NCBI RefSeq assembly: GCF_008123515.1
Contig: NZ_VSSR01000011.1
Span: forward strand, 205,106 to 269,105
DNA: 64,000 nt
DNA from: Bradyrhizobium cytisi
GTDB taxonomy: Bacteria; Pseudomonadota; Alphaproteobacteria; Rhizobiales; Xanthobacteraceae
Direction: 5' to 3'
Each line of letters opens with the position of its first letter. Positions within the stretch are counted from its first letter, which is position 1. Below are positions 15,426 to 23,281 of the stretch, piece by piece. Both the position numbers and the translations under genes were made by a program. The notes beneath the pieces were generated by a model. It made no database searches, was not told the DNA's origin, and worked only from the letters and a program-made list of their open reading frames with translations.

Positions 15426-16130
15426 ATGAAGCCTTACGTCATCTGTCTGATGCACGCGAGCCTCGACGGCCGCACCCATCCCAGCCGCTGGCGCCCGAAG
15501 GGCGCCGGCACCGACTGGTTCGAGAAGATCCATGACGAGCTCGGCGGCGATGCCTGGGTGATCGGCCGCGTCACCGGCTCCGAGTTCGCCAAGGGCAAGC
15601 CCTATCCCGGGACGGCGCGCGAAATACTCCCGCGCGAAAACTGGTTGGCGCGGCGCGATGCGGAAACCTATGGCGTGGTGCTCGACGCGCACGGCAAGAT
15701 CGGCTGGGGCCGCTCTGACATCGGCGGCGATCCGATCGTCGTGGTGCTGACCGAGAGCGTACCGGATTCGCATCTCGCCGGCCTGCGTGGCGAGGGCGTG
15801 TCTTATATCTTCGCCGGAAAGTCCGAGATCGACCTCGCATTGGCCATCGAGATTCTCAATCGCGAGCTGGGCGTCAAGCGCCTGCTGGTGGAGGGCGGCG
15901 GCGTCGCCAATGGCGCGTTCCTCCGCGCCGGCCTGATCGACGAATTCAACCTGATCCTCAGCCCCGCGATCGATGGTGCCAGGGGTGCACCCTTCGTGTT
16001 CGATTCGACGGACGCCGACAGCGACAAGCGCGCGCCGCTCGCCGCGATGACGCTGGAGAGCACGCGGCAGCTCGGCGGCGGCGTGCTGCTGCTGCGCTAC
16101 CTGATCCAGAACGACGCCGCGCGCCAATAA
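15426..16130 (+). CDS. RibD C-terminal/dihydrofolate reductase-family protein
   Basis: This 234-residue protein matches the reductase domain found at the C-terminus of RibD: CLMHASLDGRTHPSRW at the start, DAWVIGRVTG, and LLVEGGGVANGAFLRAGLID towards the end, the last being the signature that binds NADPH. It has no deaminase domain, so it is a stand-alone reductase; the substrate may be a pterin-like or other carbonyl compound rather than a riboflavin precursor. The start at 15426 has GGAG upstream. It lies 22 bases after the beta-barrel gene. Confidence 0.88.
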   Translation: MKPYVICLMHASLDGRTHPSRWRPKGAGTDWFEKIHDELGGDAWVIGRVTGSEFAKGKPYPGTAREILPRENWLARRDAETYGVVLDAHGKIGWGRSDIGGDPIVVVLTESVPDSHLAGLRGEGVSYIFAGKSEIDLALAIEILNRELGVKRLLVEGGGVANGAFLRAGLIDEFNLILSPAIDGARGAPFVFDSTDADSDKRAPLAAMTLESTRQLGGGVLLLRYLIQNDAARQ

Positions 16131-16139
16131 GCAACGGCA

Positions 16140-17408
16140 ATGTCGAACAAGTCAGAGCATATCGTCATCGTCGGCGCGGGCGCGGCCGGCTTGATGGCCG
16201 CGCGCGAGCTTGTGCGGGTAGGGAAACGCGTCACAATCCTGGAGGCGCGCGACCGTTGCGGCGGACGCATCCATCCGCTGCCGGCGTCGGCGTTCGGCTA
16301 TCCCGCCGATGGCGGCGCCGAGTTCGTCCATGGCGAAGCGCCGGTCACGCGCGGTCTGATGAGCGAGGCCGGGCTGTCGCTGCAGGCCATCGAAGGCACG
16401 CAATGGAGCTTTGACGGCACAAAACTCTCGCGTGAAGGCCGGGACAATCCGCATGAGGCCGAGCTTCATGCCGCGCTGAGGGACCTGAAGGACGACCTCA
16501 CCGTCGCCGAGTTCCTGCACCGACATTTTGCAGGCGATCAATATGCGCGGATGCGGCACACGATCGAACGGATGGTCGAAGGCTACGACGCCGCCGAACC
16601 CGAGCGCGCCTCGACGCTGGCCTTGCGTGCGGAGTGGATGGACGGCGGGCACCATTCGCAGGGGCGCGTCGTCGGCGGCTACGGCGCGTTGATTGCGTTT
16701 CTGGCGGCCGAATGCTGCAGGCATGGCGTTGTGATCCACCTCAATTGCGCGGTGGTGGCGATCGAAGAGGGTATCACCGTTGCGGCCCGTTGCGCGGGCG
16801 GCGAGGCGTTCACCTGTGACAAGGTGATCCTCACCGTACCGCTACCGCTGTTGCGCGAGATCGCGCTGCCGCAAGCCGCGCGCGAAAAGGCGGCCGCCGC
16901 GGCCGACATCGGCTTCGGCAATGTCATCAAGATCCTGCTGCGCTTCACACGGCCATGGTGGCGCGACAGGGCGGCGGATCTCGCCGATCTCACCTTTCTG
17001 CTGTCGGACGAGACGATCCCGGTGTGGTGGACGCAGAATCCATCCGAACTTCCCGTGCTGACTGGCTGGTTCGGCGGGCCGCGCACCGCGGCGCTGGCCG
17101 GACTCAATCGACGGGGCTTGATCGACGCCGGCATCGATTCGCTCGCCGCGATCTTTGGACTTTCACGCGATGATCTCGTACGCGACCTCGTGGCGGCGGA
17201 AGCCGCCAACTGGGCGCGCGATCCCTTTGCGCGCGGCGCCTATTCCTGGGCGACGCCGCAGACGCGGACGGCGCAGGAAATTCTCGCGCGCGCCGATGGC
17301 CCGGTGCTGTTCTCCGGCGAGGCGCTCTATCGTGGTCGCGACATGGGCACGGTCGAGGCTGCGCTCGCGAGCGGCCTGAAGACGGCTGGCCTCATCTTGC
17401 AGGGTTGA
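16140..17408 (+). CDS. FAD-dependent amine oxidase-family protein
   Basis: This 422-residue flavoprotein opens with a Rossmann FAD motif, IVIVGAGAAGLMAARELV (about residues 8-25), and the amine-oxidase second motif EARDRCGGRI at about 36-45. The C-terminus carries the FAD-binding end PVLFSGEALYRGRDMGTVEA. Enzymes of this family oxidise amines or unsaturated carbons with oxygen. The substrate is unknown. It has no signal peptide and starts 9 bases after the reductase gene, so the two are probably co-transcribed; a bidirectional hairpin follows. Confidence 0.9.
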   Translation: MSNKSEHIVIVGAGAAGLMAARELVRVGKRVTILEARDRCGGRIHPLPASAFGYPADGGAEFVHGEAPVTRGLMSEAGLSLQAIEGTQWSFDGTKLSREGRDNPHEAELHAALRDLKDDLTVAEFLHRHFAGDQYARMRHTIERMVEGYDAAEPERASTLALRAEWMDGGHHSQGRVVGGYGALIAFLAAECCRHGVVIHLNCAVVAIEEGITVAARCAGGEAFTCDKVILTVPLPLLREIALPQAAREKAAAAADIGFGNVIKILLRFTRPWWRDRAADLADLTFLLSDETIPVWWTQNPSELPVLTGWFGGPRTAALAGLNRRGLIDAGIDSLAAIFGLSRDDLVRDLVAAEAANWARDPFARGAYSWATPQTRTAQEILARADGPVLFSGEALYRGRDMGTVEAALASGLKTAGLILQG

Positions 17409-17414
17409 GAAAGA

Positions 17415-17436
17415 AGGCCCGCATCTCTGCGGGCCT
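17415..17436. terminator. Hairpin terminator between convergent genes
   Basis: AGGCCCGC and GCGGGCCT form a perfect 8-bp stem with a six-base loop, 6 bases after the amine oxidase stop and 7 bases before the end of the convergent secreted-protein gene. There is no long T-run on either side. Confidence 0.6.
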
Positions 17437-17443
17437 CCTGGTC

Positions 17444-17761
17444 TCACCAGCGATTGGCGCCGAAGCCAAACGTCACGCTGGGGCCGCCACCACCATAATA
17501 GCCGTAGGGTCCGCCGCCGTAATAACCTTGGTGTCGCGGATAGTAGCCGTAGCTGCGATAGTGCGGCCGATAGTAGCCGTGATGATGAGGGTGCCAGCGA
17601 TGATGGCGATGGCCGTAATGGCCGTGCCTGTGCTGCGCGCTGATGTCGGTCGATTGGCTGACTTGCGCGTACGGCTTGGCCTTGCCGCCGCTTGCCGCGT
17701 TGGCTGCGGACGCGGTGAGCGCAGCCGCACCGATGGCCATCGCGACAAAAAGATACTTCAT
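17444..17761 (-). CDS. Secreted His/Tyr/Gly-rich protein
   Basis: This 105-residue protein has a signal peptide of about 22 residues (cleavage likely after ANA). The mature part is dominated by histidine, tyrosine, glycine and arginine (for example RHGHYGHRHHRWHPHHHG and repeated GYYGGG). The histidine clusters could bind metal ions, but this is an inference from composition. No known domain is visible. A similar tyrosine/glycine-rich secreted protein is encoded at 47649-48026. Confidence 0.8.
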   Translation of the reverse strand: MKYLFVAMAIGAAALTASAANAASGGKAKPYAQVSQSTDISAQHRHGHYGHRHHRWHPHHHGYYRPHYRSYGYYPRHQGYYGGGPYGYYGGGGPSVTFGFGANRW

Positions 17762-17871
17762 GTCATCACTCCAGTTGAGATGTCGAGTGACAACAGATGG
17801 GCGTTTGTTGCGTTCCGGCGAGTGCGGGCGTCGAAACGACGCAGACGATCAACGCGCAATCGCGCTGAGAT

Positions 17872-18447
17872 TTATTGTCGCACCGCTGCGAGCGAGCTGA
17901 TCACGTCGTTCGTGGTCACGATGCGGGCAAATTCACCGTTCAGGTTCGACAGCGTCATCGCGTGGATGGATTCGGCCGAGTGCGTGTCGCCGTCGGGGCC
18001 AACGCGATCGAATGTCCAGGTCGCGTCGCGCACGAGGGCCGCTTCGAAGCCGAGATTGCCGGCCATGCGCGTCGTCGTTTCGACGCAATGATTGGTGGTG
18101 GCGCCGCAGATCACGAGCGTGGCGATGTCGCTCGCGCGCAGGCGCTTCTCGAGGTCGGTGCCGATGAAGGCGCTGTTGACGCGCTTGACGATCACAGGCT
18201 CGCCGGCTTGCTCGCGCGCCTCGTCCTTGACGGCGTAGCCGGTGCGTGAGGGCAAAAACGTCGAGTTCGGCTTGGTGCCTTCGTGGCGGATGTGGAAGAT
18301 CGGCGCGCGGCTCGCCCTGAACGCCGCGAGCAGATCAACGATGCGCGCCACCGCATCCGGATTGTTGCGCCGCTTGCCCGCTGCCTCCCATTCGTCGAAT
18401 GCGCGCTGGACGTCGACGACGATGAGGGCGGGGAGGGGATGAGGCAT
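17872..18447 (-). CDS. Isochorismatase-family cysteine hydrolase
   Basis: This 191-residue protein has the isochorismatase-like hydrolase fold: ALIVVDVQRAFDEW at the start gives the catalytic aspartate, VKRVNSAFIGTDLEKRL supplies the conserved lysine region, and LVICGATTNHCVETTTRMAG carries the catalytic cysteine. Such enzymes hydrolyse amides (nicotinamidase, carbamoylsarcosine hydrolase-like) or enol ethers. The exact substrate is unknown. The ATG at 18447 is chosen because the fold begins there. It is followed upstream by a large palindromic repeat. Confidence 0.9.
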   Translation of the reverse strand: MPHPLPALIVVDVQRAFDEWEAAGKRRNNPDAVARIVDLLAAFRASRAPIFHIRHEGTKPNSTFLPSRTGYAVKDEAREQAGEPVIVKRVNSAFIGTDLEKRLRASDIATLVICGATTNHCVETTTRMAGNLGFEAALVRDATWTFDRVGPDGDTHSAESIHAMTLSNLNGEFARIVTTNDVISSLAAVRQ

Positions 18448-18540
18448 GGCGTGCGGATTCCGGAGCTTGTTTGCTGGGTCAAATATGTCGGGCGATCGGG
18501 AAAGAGCACAATGCCAATCTTCCCTCGTTTCGCGACGCTT

Positions 18541-18680
18541 CTCGTGCCCCGGACGCAGCGCAGCGTCTCTTCGACGGTGCGCTGCAGAGCCGGGGCCCAT
18601 GTTTCCACGAGTACTCTTTGCAGCCTGGGTCCCGGCTCTGCGGAGCAGCGCGACGCGCTGCACCGCGTCCGGGACACGAG
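18541..18680. repeat. Large intergenic palindromic repeat
   Basis: The two ends are near-perfect inverted copies: CTCGTGCCCCGGACGC at the left and GCGTCCGGGACACGAG at the right, with further matching GC-rich segments (GAGCCGGG / CCCGGCTC) inside. The element lies between the isochorismatase-like gene and the following minus-strand gene and has no coding potential of its own. It resembles the CCGGGAC-type element at 30166. Confidence 0.8.
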
Positions 18681-18778
18681 AGTGGATTGCGCGGGCAGCG
18701 CCCCCTCATGGATGCGGATCGGGAAAGCCATGCCGCTCGGACAGGGCAGCGAGAATGGCGTCTTTCTCGGCGATGCCG

Positions 18779-19369
18779 CTACTTGAACGGATCCTGGATC
18801 GACGGTGAGGACTGCCTGATGCGGCGCACGCTCACTGGCTTGCCGTCGGAGACGAACAGCAGCTCGTATTTGCGGCCCTCGTTGTCGGTGGCAGAGCAGG
18901 TGACGTCGTTGACCTTCTTCGCAGCGAAATTGCCGGTCTGGCGGCAGGTGCCGGTGGAGGTCTGCTCCGCCGGCACCGGCAGGCCGTCGACCTTCGGCCG
19001 GGTCTTGGAGTTGAGCAGCATGCGGTCGATCGGCAGCTCATAGGAATTGTCGTCCGCCCGCTTCCCGTTCTCGCCGGAGAACGACACGACGTGGTTCTCG
19101 TCGGAGGGATCGTCGACGGCGACCGCGAAATTGACTCGGCCCTTGTCGTCATGGGCGAATGCCACGGTCTTGCAGGCAAAGGCGCGCCCGGCAACCCTGA
19201 GCGTTTTGCAATGGCCCGACATCAGCGCCAGCATGTCGATGAAATTATTCAGCCGGATCGGCGGATTGTTCACCGGGATCGTGCTGGAAGATCCGGCAAA
19301 ACAAGGGCTTGCGAGGGAGAGGAGGAGTGCAGCCAGAACCGGCCGGCTGAGGCGCATCGTCAGGATCAT
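18779..19369 (-). CDS. Secreted uncharacterised protein
   Basis: I do not recognise this 196-residue protein. It has a signal peptide (RLSRPVLAALLLSLASPCFA) and a soluble mature part with four cysteines in two recurring settings (SGHCKTLRVAGRAFACKTVA and TGTCRQTGNF ... VTCSATDNEGRKYELLFVSD). The second half resembles a small beta-rich domain. The start could be ATG 19369 or 19357; both leave the signal peptide intact and neither has a clear ribosome-binding site. Confidence 0.75.
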   Translation of the reverse strand: MILTMRLSRPVLAALLLSLASPCFAGSSSTIPVNNPPIRLNNFIDMLALMSGHCKTLRVAGRAFACKTVAFAHDDKGRVNFAVAVDDPSDENHVVSFSGENGKRADDNSYELPIDRMLLNSKTRPKVDGLPVPAEQTSTGTCRQTGNFAAKKVNDVTCSATDNEGRKYELLFVSDGKPVSVRRIRQSSPSIQDPFK

Positions 19370-19571
19370 GTGCCAGGGGGCCACGGACGGGCGAAAGTTC
19401 CGCCCAATCACCATCGAATCGCAAACTGGTTGCGATCCCGTTTGCACCGCCAAGCGTTCGACAAAGCCCGTCTGGAATACCACCGCGCCACCCATCGGCG
19501 ATTCGCCCCAATCGCTCCAATCCGTCCCGGCAGGCACTTGCCGCCAGGCCGGTGTTTTTTTCGTGGCAGAA

Positions 19572-20885
19572 CTAGGCCGTCGCCGCCTGCCAGCGCCTAT
19601 CGCGCAAGGACGGCCGGCGATGCAGGCGGGTGCCAAGCAGGCTGCGGGCACGCGGCAGCTCGCCGCTGCGCATCAGGGCGACAAGGAAAGTGTCCTCGAC
19701 CAGCTCGCGCTGGGCATGGCTGCCGCCAATGCGCACGACCTCAGGGAGGACAGGCGCGAGCTCGCGCACGCAAACCGCGTAATTCTCGTCCGCGAACGCC
19801 GCGAGCGCGCGGCAGATCGCCGGCACCACGGGGCCGGCAGGCAGCATGCCATCGGCAAGGCGCTGCTCGATCACGGTCAGGCGTGCTGCGAGCGCCGCGC
19901 GATTTTGCGTCGCGGCCGCAAACAGCGCCATGTGGACGTCGGCGAAGGGCAGGCTCGACTTCGGGAAGAGTTTTTGAGCCGTGGCGTCGGCCTCAACCCA
20001 GAGCGCCCTTGGCACGGCGTGGCCGTAGGCCGACAGGCGCCAGAGCAGCGAGGCGCCGTCGGTGATGACGTTGAGCGGCGGCGCCTGCGTGGCGGAGGGC
20101 TGCAGCACGTCGTCATAGATTTTGAGCGCGCGGGCCGCATCGCCGTGCTCCAGCGCGCCGAGCGCCTGATGCCAGAGGATATGGCCGTGCAGGATGCCGG
20201 CGCGGTCGTAAGTCGGAAGCCATTCGTCGACGAGACGGTCGGCCGCCTCGATCGAGCCGTCCTCGAACATCGCATGCAACACGGCATGTGCGGCGTGGGC
20301 GTTCGCGCGGCGCAAATTGAAGCCGCGCTCGGTGACGGCGCGGCCACGGGCGACGTCGCCATTCTCGGTCATCGCCCAGCCGGACATGGTGAGAAACCAC
20401 CAGTCCTCGCCATAGTGATGCGCGACGCGTTCGCAGAGCTCATGCCGCGCGCGATCGTGATCGGCCATGCCGGAGAAGGCGAACAGGCCGAACGCGCCAA
20501 GCGGCAGCGACAGCACCACGGCATCGCGCGGCCAGCTCTCGACATGCTTGAACATCGCGGCGATCGCGTCGGGCCCGCGTCCCTCGATAGCGAGCGCCAG
20601 CGTCTCGACATGCGAGCGCTCGCGCTCCGTGCCGCGTCTGGCCACAAGCTCGCGCGCCAGCGATCCCTTCTGCCGTGCAAGATCGCCCTGCTGGTAGAAC
20701 GCATGCACGCGGGCGCGGGCGATGTGGGCCAGCGCAAAATCCGGATCGGCGGCGATCGCGCGCTCCAGCGTCTCCGTCGTGCCAGTCCAGCCGGCGAGCA
20801 TAAGATCGATGCCTTCACGATAGGCGCTTGCTGCCTCGTGCGAGGTGGTGGAGAGCGGCAGTCCGTAGCGGTCTTCAAGCGCCAT
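19572..20885 (-). CDS. Tetratricopeptide repeat protein
   Basis: This 437-residue soluble protein is built from helical TPR-like units over most of its length, for example LERAIAADPDFALAHIARAR, LGALEHGDAARALKIYDDVL and ELVEDTFLVALMRSGELPRA. The sequence is of the type found in the StaR-like group of TPR proteins, which act as protein-interaction scaffolds; no enzyme motif is present. It stops 202 bases before the preceding secreted-protein gene and begins 15 bases after the aldo/keto reductase stop on the same strand, so it may be co-transcribed with that gene. Confidence 0.85.
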   Translation of the reverse strand: MALEDRYGLPLSTTSHEAASAYREGIDLMLAGWTGTTETLERAIAADPDFALAHIARARVHAFYQQGDLARQKGSLARELVARRGTERERSHVETLALAIEGRGPDAIAAMFKHVESWPRDAVVLSLPLGAFGLFAFSGMADHDRARHELCERVAHHYGEDWWFLTMSGWAMTENGDVARGRAVTERGFNLRRANAHAAHAVLHAMFEDGSIEAADRLVDEWLPTYDRAGILHGHILWHQALGALEHGDAARALKIYDDVLQPSATQAPPLNVITDGASLLWRLSAYGHAVPRALWVEADATAQKLFPKSSLPFADVHMALFAAATQNRAALAARLTVIEQRLADGMLPAGPVVPAICRALAAFADENYAVCVRELAPVLPEVVRIGGSHAQRELVEDTFLVALMRSGELPRARSLLGTRLHRRPSLRDRRWQAATA

Positions 20886-20900
20886 CGTTGTCTCCGGATT

Positions 20901-21923
20901 TCAAGCCGTCCGCGCGCGGCGTCCCTCGATCGGATAGGCGGGGTCGTTGTAGCCCGGCGTCGATGGATGGCCCGGCACGACCAGGCGGTCGATCAGCGCT
21001 TCATCCTCCGCAGTGAAGCTGTAGTCGAGCGCGCTTATGTATCCGTCCCACTGCTCCTCGGTGCGCGGGCCTGCGACGATCGACGAGACGAAGGCGGAGT
21101 TGAGCACCCAGGCCACCGCGAACTGGCCGGCGGTGATGCCGTTCTTCTCGGCGTGGCCCTTTATCTCCTGCGCGAGCTGGAGCGATTCCGGCCGCCATTC
21201 GGTCTGCATCATGCGGGTGTCGTTGCGGCCCGCGCGCGTTTCCTTGTCGGGGGCTGCGTCCGGCTTGTACTTGCCGGTGAGCACGCCGCGCGCCAGCGGG
21301 CTATAGGGCACGATGCCGAGGCCGTAATAGGCGCAGGCCGGAAAGTGCTCGACCTCGGGCATGCGGTTCATCGCGTTGTAATAGGGTTGGCTCGCCACCG
21401 GACGGTCGATGCCGAGCCGGTCGCAGATGTTGCAAATCTCGGCGACGCGCCAGGCGCGGTAGTTGGAGACGCCGAAGTAGCGGATTTTGCCGGCGCGGAT
21501 CAAATCGCCCATCGCGCGCACCGTCTCCTCCAGCGGCGTCGCGTGGTCTTCCTTGTGCAGATAGTAGATGTCGATGTGGTCGGTGCCGAGCCGCTTCAGG
21601 CTCTCGTCGGCGGCCTGCAACACCCAGCGCCGCGACAGCCCGACGCGATTGGGATCGTTGCCCGTCCCGGTGTTCATGGGATTCGCGAGCTTCGTCGCAA
21701 GCACCCAGGCGTGACGGTTGTTGCCGATCGCGCGGCCCACGACCTCCTCGGAGCCGCCCTTCGAATAGGCGTCCGCGGTGTCGATGAAGTTGATGCCGGC
21801 TTCATGGGCCTTGGCAATGATCCGCGTTGATGCCGCTTCATCCGTTGGCCCGCCGAACATCATGGTGCCCAGGCAGATCGGCGACACTTTCAGGCCGGAG
21901 CGGCCGAGCTGGCGGTATTGCAT
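20901..21923 (-). CDS. Aldo/keto reductase
   Basis: This 340-residue NADPH-dependent oxidoreductase has the TIM-barrel aldo/keto reductase pattern. The opening is MQYRQLGRSGLKVSPICLGT; the catalytic Asp-Tyr pair lies in GINFIDTADAYSKGGSEEVV; the lysine is in VLATKL; and IRYFGVSNYRAWRVAE follows. The C-terminal part binds the cofactor (VAGPRTEEQWDGYISAL). The substrate is likely a sugar or small aldehyde but cannot be specified. ATG at 21923 has AAGGA upstream, which decides it over an earlier ATG. Confidence 0.93.
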   Translation of the reverse strand: MQYRQLGRSGLKVSPICLGTMMFGGPTDEAASTRIIAKAHEAGINFIDTADAYSKGGSEEVVGRAIGNNRHAWVLATKLANPMNTGTGNDPNRVGLSRRWVLQAADESLKRLGTDHIDIYYLHKEDHATPLEETVRAMGDLIRAGKIRYFGVSNYRAWRVAEICNICDRLGIDRPVASQPYYNAMNRMPEVEHFPACAYYGLGIVPYSPLARGVLTGKYKPDAAPDKETRAGRNDTRMMQTEWRPESLQLAQEIKGHAEKNGITAGQFAVAWVLNSAFVSSIVAGPRTEEQWDGYISALDYSFTAEDEALIDRLVVPGHPSTPGYNDPAYPIEGRRARTA

Positions 21924-21972
21924 GGGGCTGTCCTTGCTGCTTTTTGTGGGCGTCAGCATATCCGCCTCACTC

Positions 21973-22054
21973 CGTCATTGCGAGCGCAGCGAAGCAATCC
22001 AGAGATGCGTCGGCGGAGAGATTTCTGGATTGCTTCGCTGCGCTCGCAATGACG
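21973..22054. repeat. Palindromic repeat with perfect 31-bp arms
   Basis: The left arm (21973-22003) starts CGTCATTGCGAGCGCAGCGA and the right arm (22024-22054) is its exact 31-base reverse complement, with a 20-base loop. It lies between two minus-strand genes. A close relative is at 40825-40912. Confidence 0.9.
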
Positions 22055-22087
22055 TGGAGAGGGCGGTAGCGGCCTGACGGCGCAGGA

Positions 22088-22513
22088 CTACACCGGCCCC
22101 TTCAAAATCTTGAACACACCGTTCGCCATCACGATGCAGCGGTCGTCGACGCTCACCTCGGTGCTCATGAAGATCAGGTTGCGCGTCGCGCGCACCACGC
22201 GGGGGCGGGAGATCAGGATGTCGCCGATCTTGCCCGCTTCCACGAAATGGGTGTCGAGCTGCACCGTCGCCATGTACTCCTTGCCCGAGACGTAGCGGGC
22301 GGTCATGCCGCAGGTGCGGTCCGCGAAGGTCATCATCACGCCGCCCTGGACCATGCCGCGGCGGTTGTGGTGCTTGTCTTCGGTGGCGATTGCGAATTCG
22401 TATTGGCCGTCGACCTTGCGTTCCCACAACGGGCCGACCAGGTGCATGAAGCCCGTGGTCTCCAGGATGGTCCAGCCGTCCGATTTGAGCTTTGCGGCGG
22501 TCCTGCTGGTCAT
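22088..22513 (-). CDS. PaaI-family (hotdog-fold) thioesterase
   Basis: This 141-residue protein has the hotdog-fold acyl-CoA thioesterase pattern: HNRRGMVQGGVMMTFADRTC carries the central helix and active-site region, and ATVQLDTHFVEAGKIGD the following strand. Enzymes of this group hydrolyse aromatic or short acyl-CoA thioesters in the cytoplasm. The specific acyl group is unknown. The ATG at 22513 is preferred because GGACGGAG precedes it; the ATG at 22525 is possible. Confidence 0.87.
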   Translation of the reverse strand: MTSRTAAKLKSDGWTILETTGFMHLVGPLWERKVDGQYEFAIATEDKHHNRRGMVQGGVMMTFADRTCGMTARYVSGKEYMATVQLDTHFVEAGKIGDILISRPRVVRATRNLIFMSTEVSVDDRCIVMANGVFKILKGPV

Positions 22514-22585
22514 CGCTCCGTCCATCCTTGCAACGCTTGATCTCTCCTCGTTTCATCGAGCGCGGTCCTGGTGTAGTCAAGCATC

Positions 22586-23212
22586 ATGAGAGCTTTCGGC
22601 GATGCCACCAGACGGAATATCGCAGACGCCTGCGCGGCATTCGCGCGGCTGCCCGATGCGGCCGAGCCCTCGGCGCTGAAGCGCGCCGCTGTGGTGCTGG
22701 CGCTGACCGCATCCAATGACGGCGACGACACCGCGTTTCTGCTGACCAGGCGCGCATCGAGCTTGCGTGCGCATCGCGGCCAGTGGGCGTTGCCGGGCGG
22801 ACGCTGCGATGCCGGCGAGACGCCGGTCGAGGCGGCGCTGCGCGAGCTCGACGAGGAGCTCGCGCTCAAGCTTCCGGTCGACGCCGTGCTCGGTCTGCTC
22901 GACGACTATCCGACGCGCTCCGGCTATCTGATCACGCCGGTCGTGGTCTGGGCTGCCGAGAGCAATGCGATCACGCCGAACCCGGACGAGGTCGCCTCCG
23001 TCCATCGCATCTCGCTCGACACGATCGAGCGCGATGATGCCTTCGATTTCACGGATATCGCCGAAAGCAGCCGTCGTGTGATCCGCTTCCATCACCAGAT
23101 GAGCCTGATCCATGCGCCGACGGCGGCGCTGATCTACCAGTTCCGCGAGGTACTCGCGGGGCGGCAGACCCGCGTCGGCGACCTGGAACAGCCGGTGTTC
23201 GCCTGGAAGTGA
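22586..23212 (+). CDS. NUDIX hydrolase, CoA pyrophosphatase-like
   Basis: This 208-residue protein carries a NUDIX box: LPGGRCDAGETPVEAALREL followed by DEEL, matching GX5EX7REUXEE except that a leucine replaces the usual final glycine. The first part (LLTRRASSLRAHRGQWALPG) is typical of the CoA/acyl-CoA diphosphatase group. Such enzymes cleave a pyrophosphate bond with magnesium. It is divergent from the thioesterase gene. The start at 22586 has no strong ribosome-binding site. Confidence 0.9.
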   Translation: MRAFGDATRRNIADACAAFARLPDAAEPSALKRAAVVLALTASNDGDDTAFLLTRRASSLRAHRGQWALPGGRCDAGETPVEAALRELDEELALKLPVDAVLGLLDDYPTRSGYLITPVVVWAAESNAITPNPDEVASVHRISLDTIERDDAFDFTDIAESSRRVIRFHHQMSLIHAPTAALIYQFREVLAGRQTRVGDLEQPVFAWK

Positions 23213-23281
23213 CGCAAGCAACAAAAAGAGGTAAACGGCGCGTTAACGTGACGGTTACCGGATGCCTGCTAAAAGGGCAGC

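Noticed and set aside
18992..21830. A very long plus-strand reading frame of over 900 codons at 19047-21830
   Set aside because: It is antisense to the TPR and aldo/keto reductase genes, has arginine/histidine/glycine-biased composition typical of a GC-rich shadow frame, and shows no domain.
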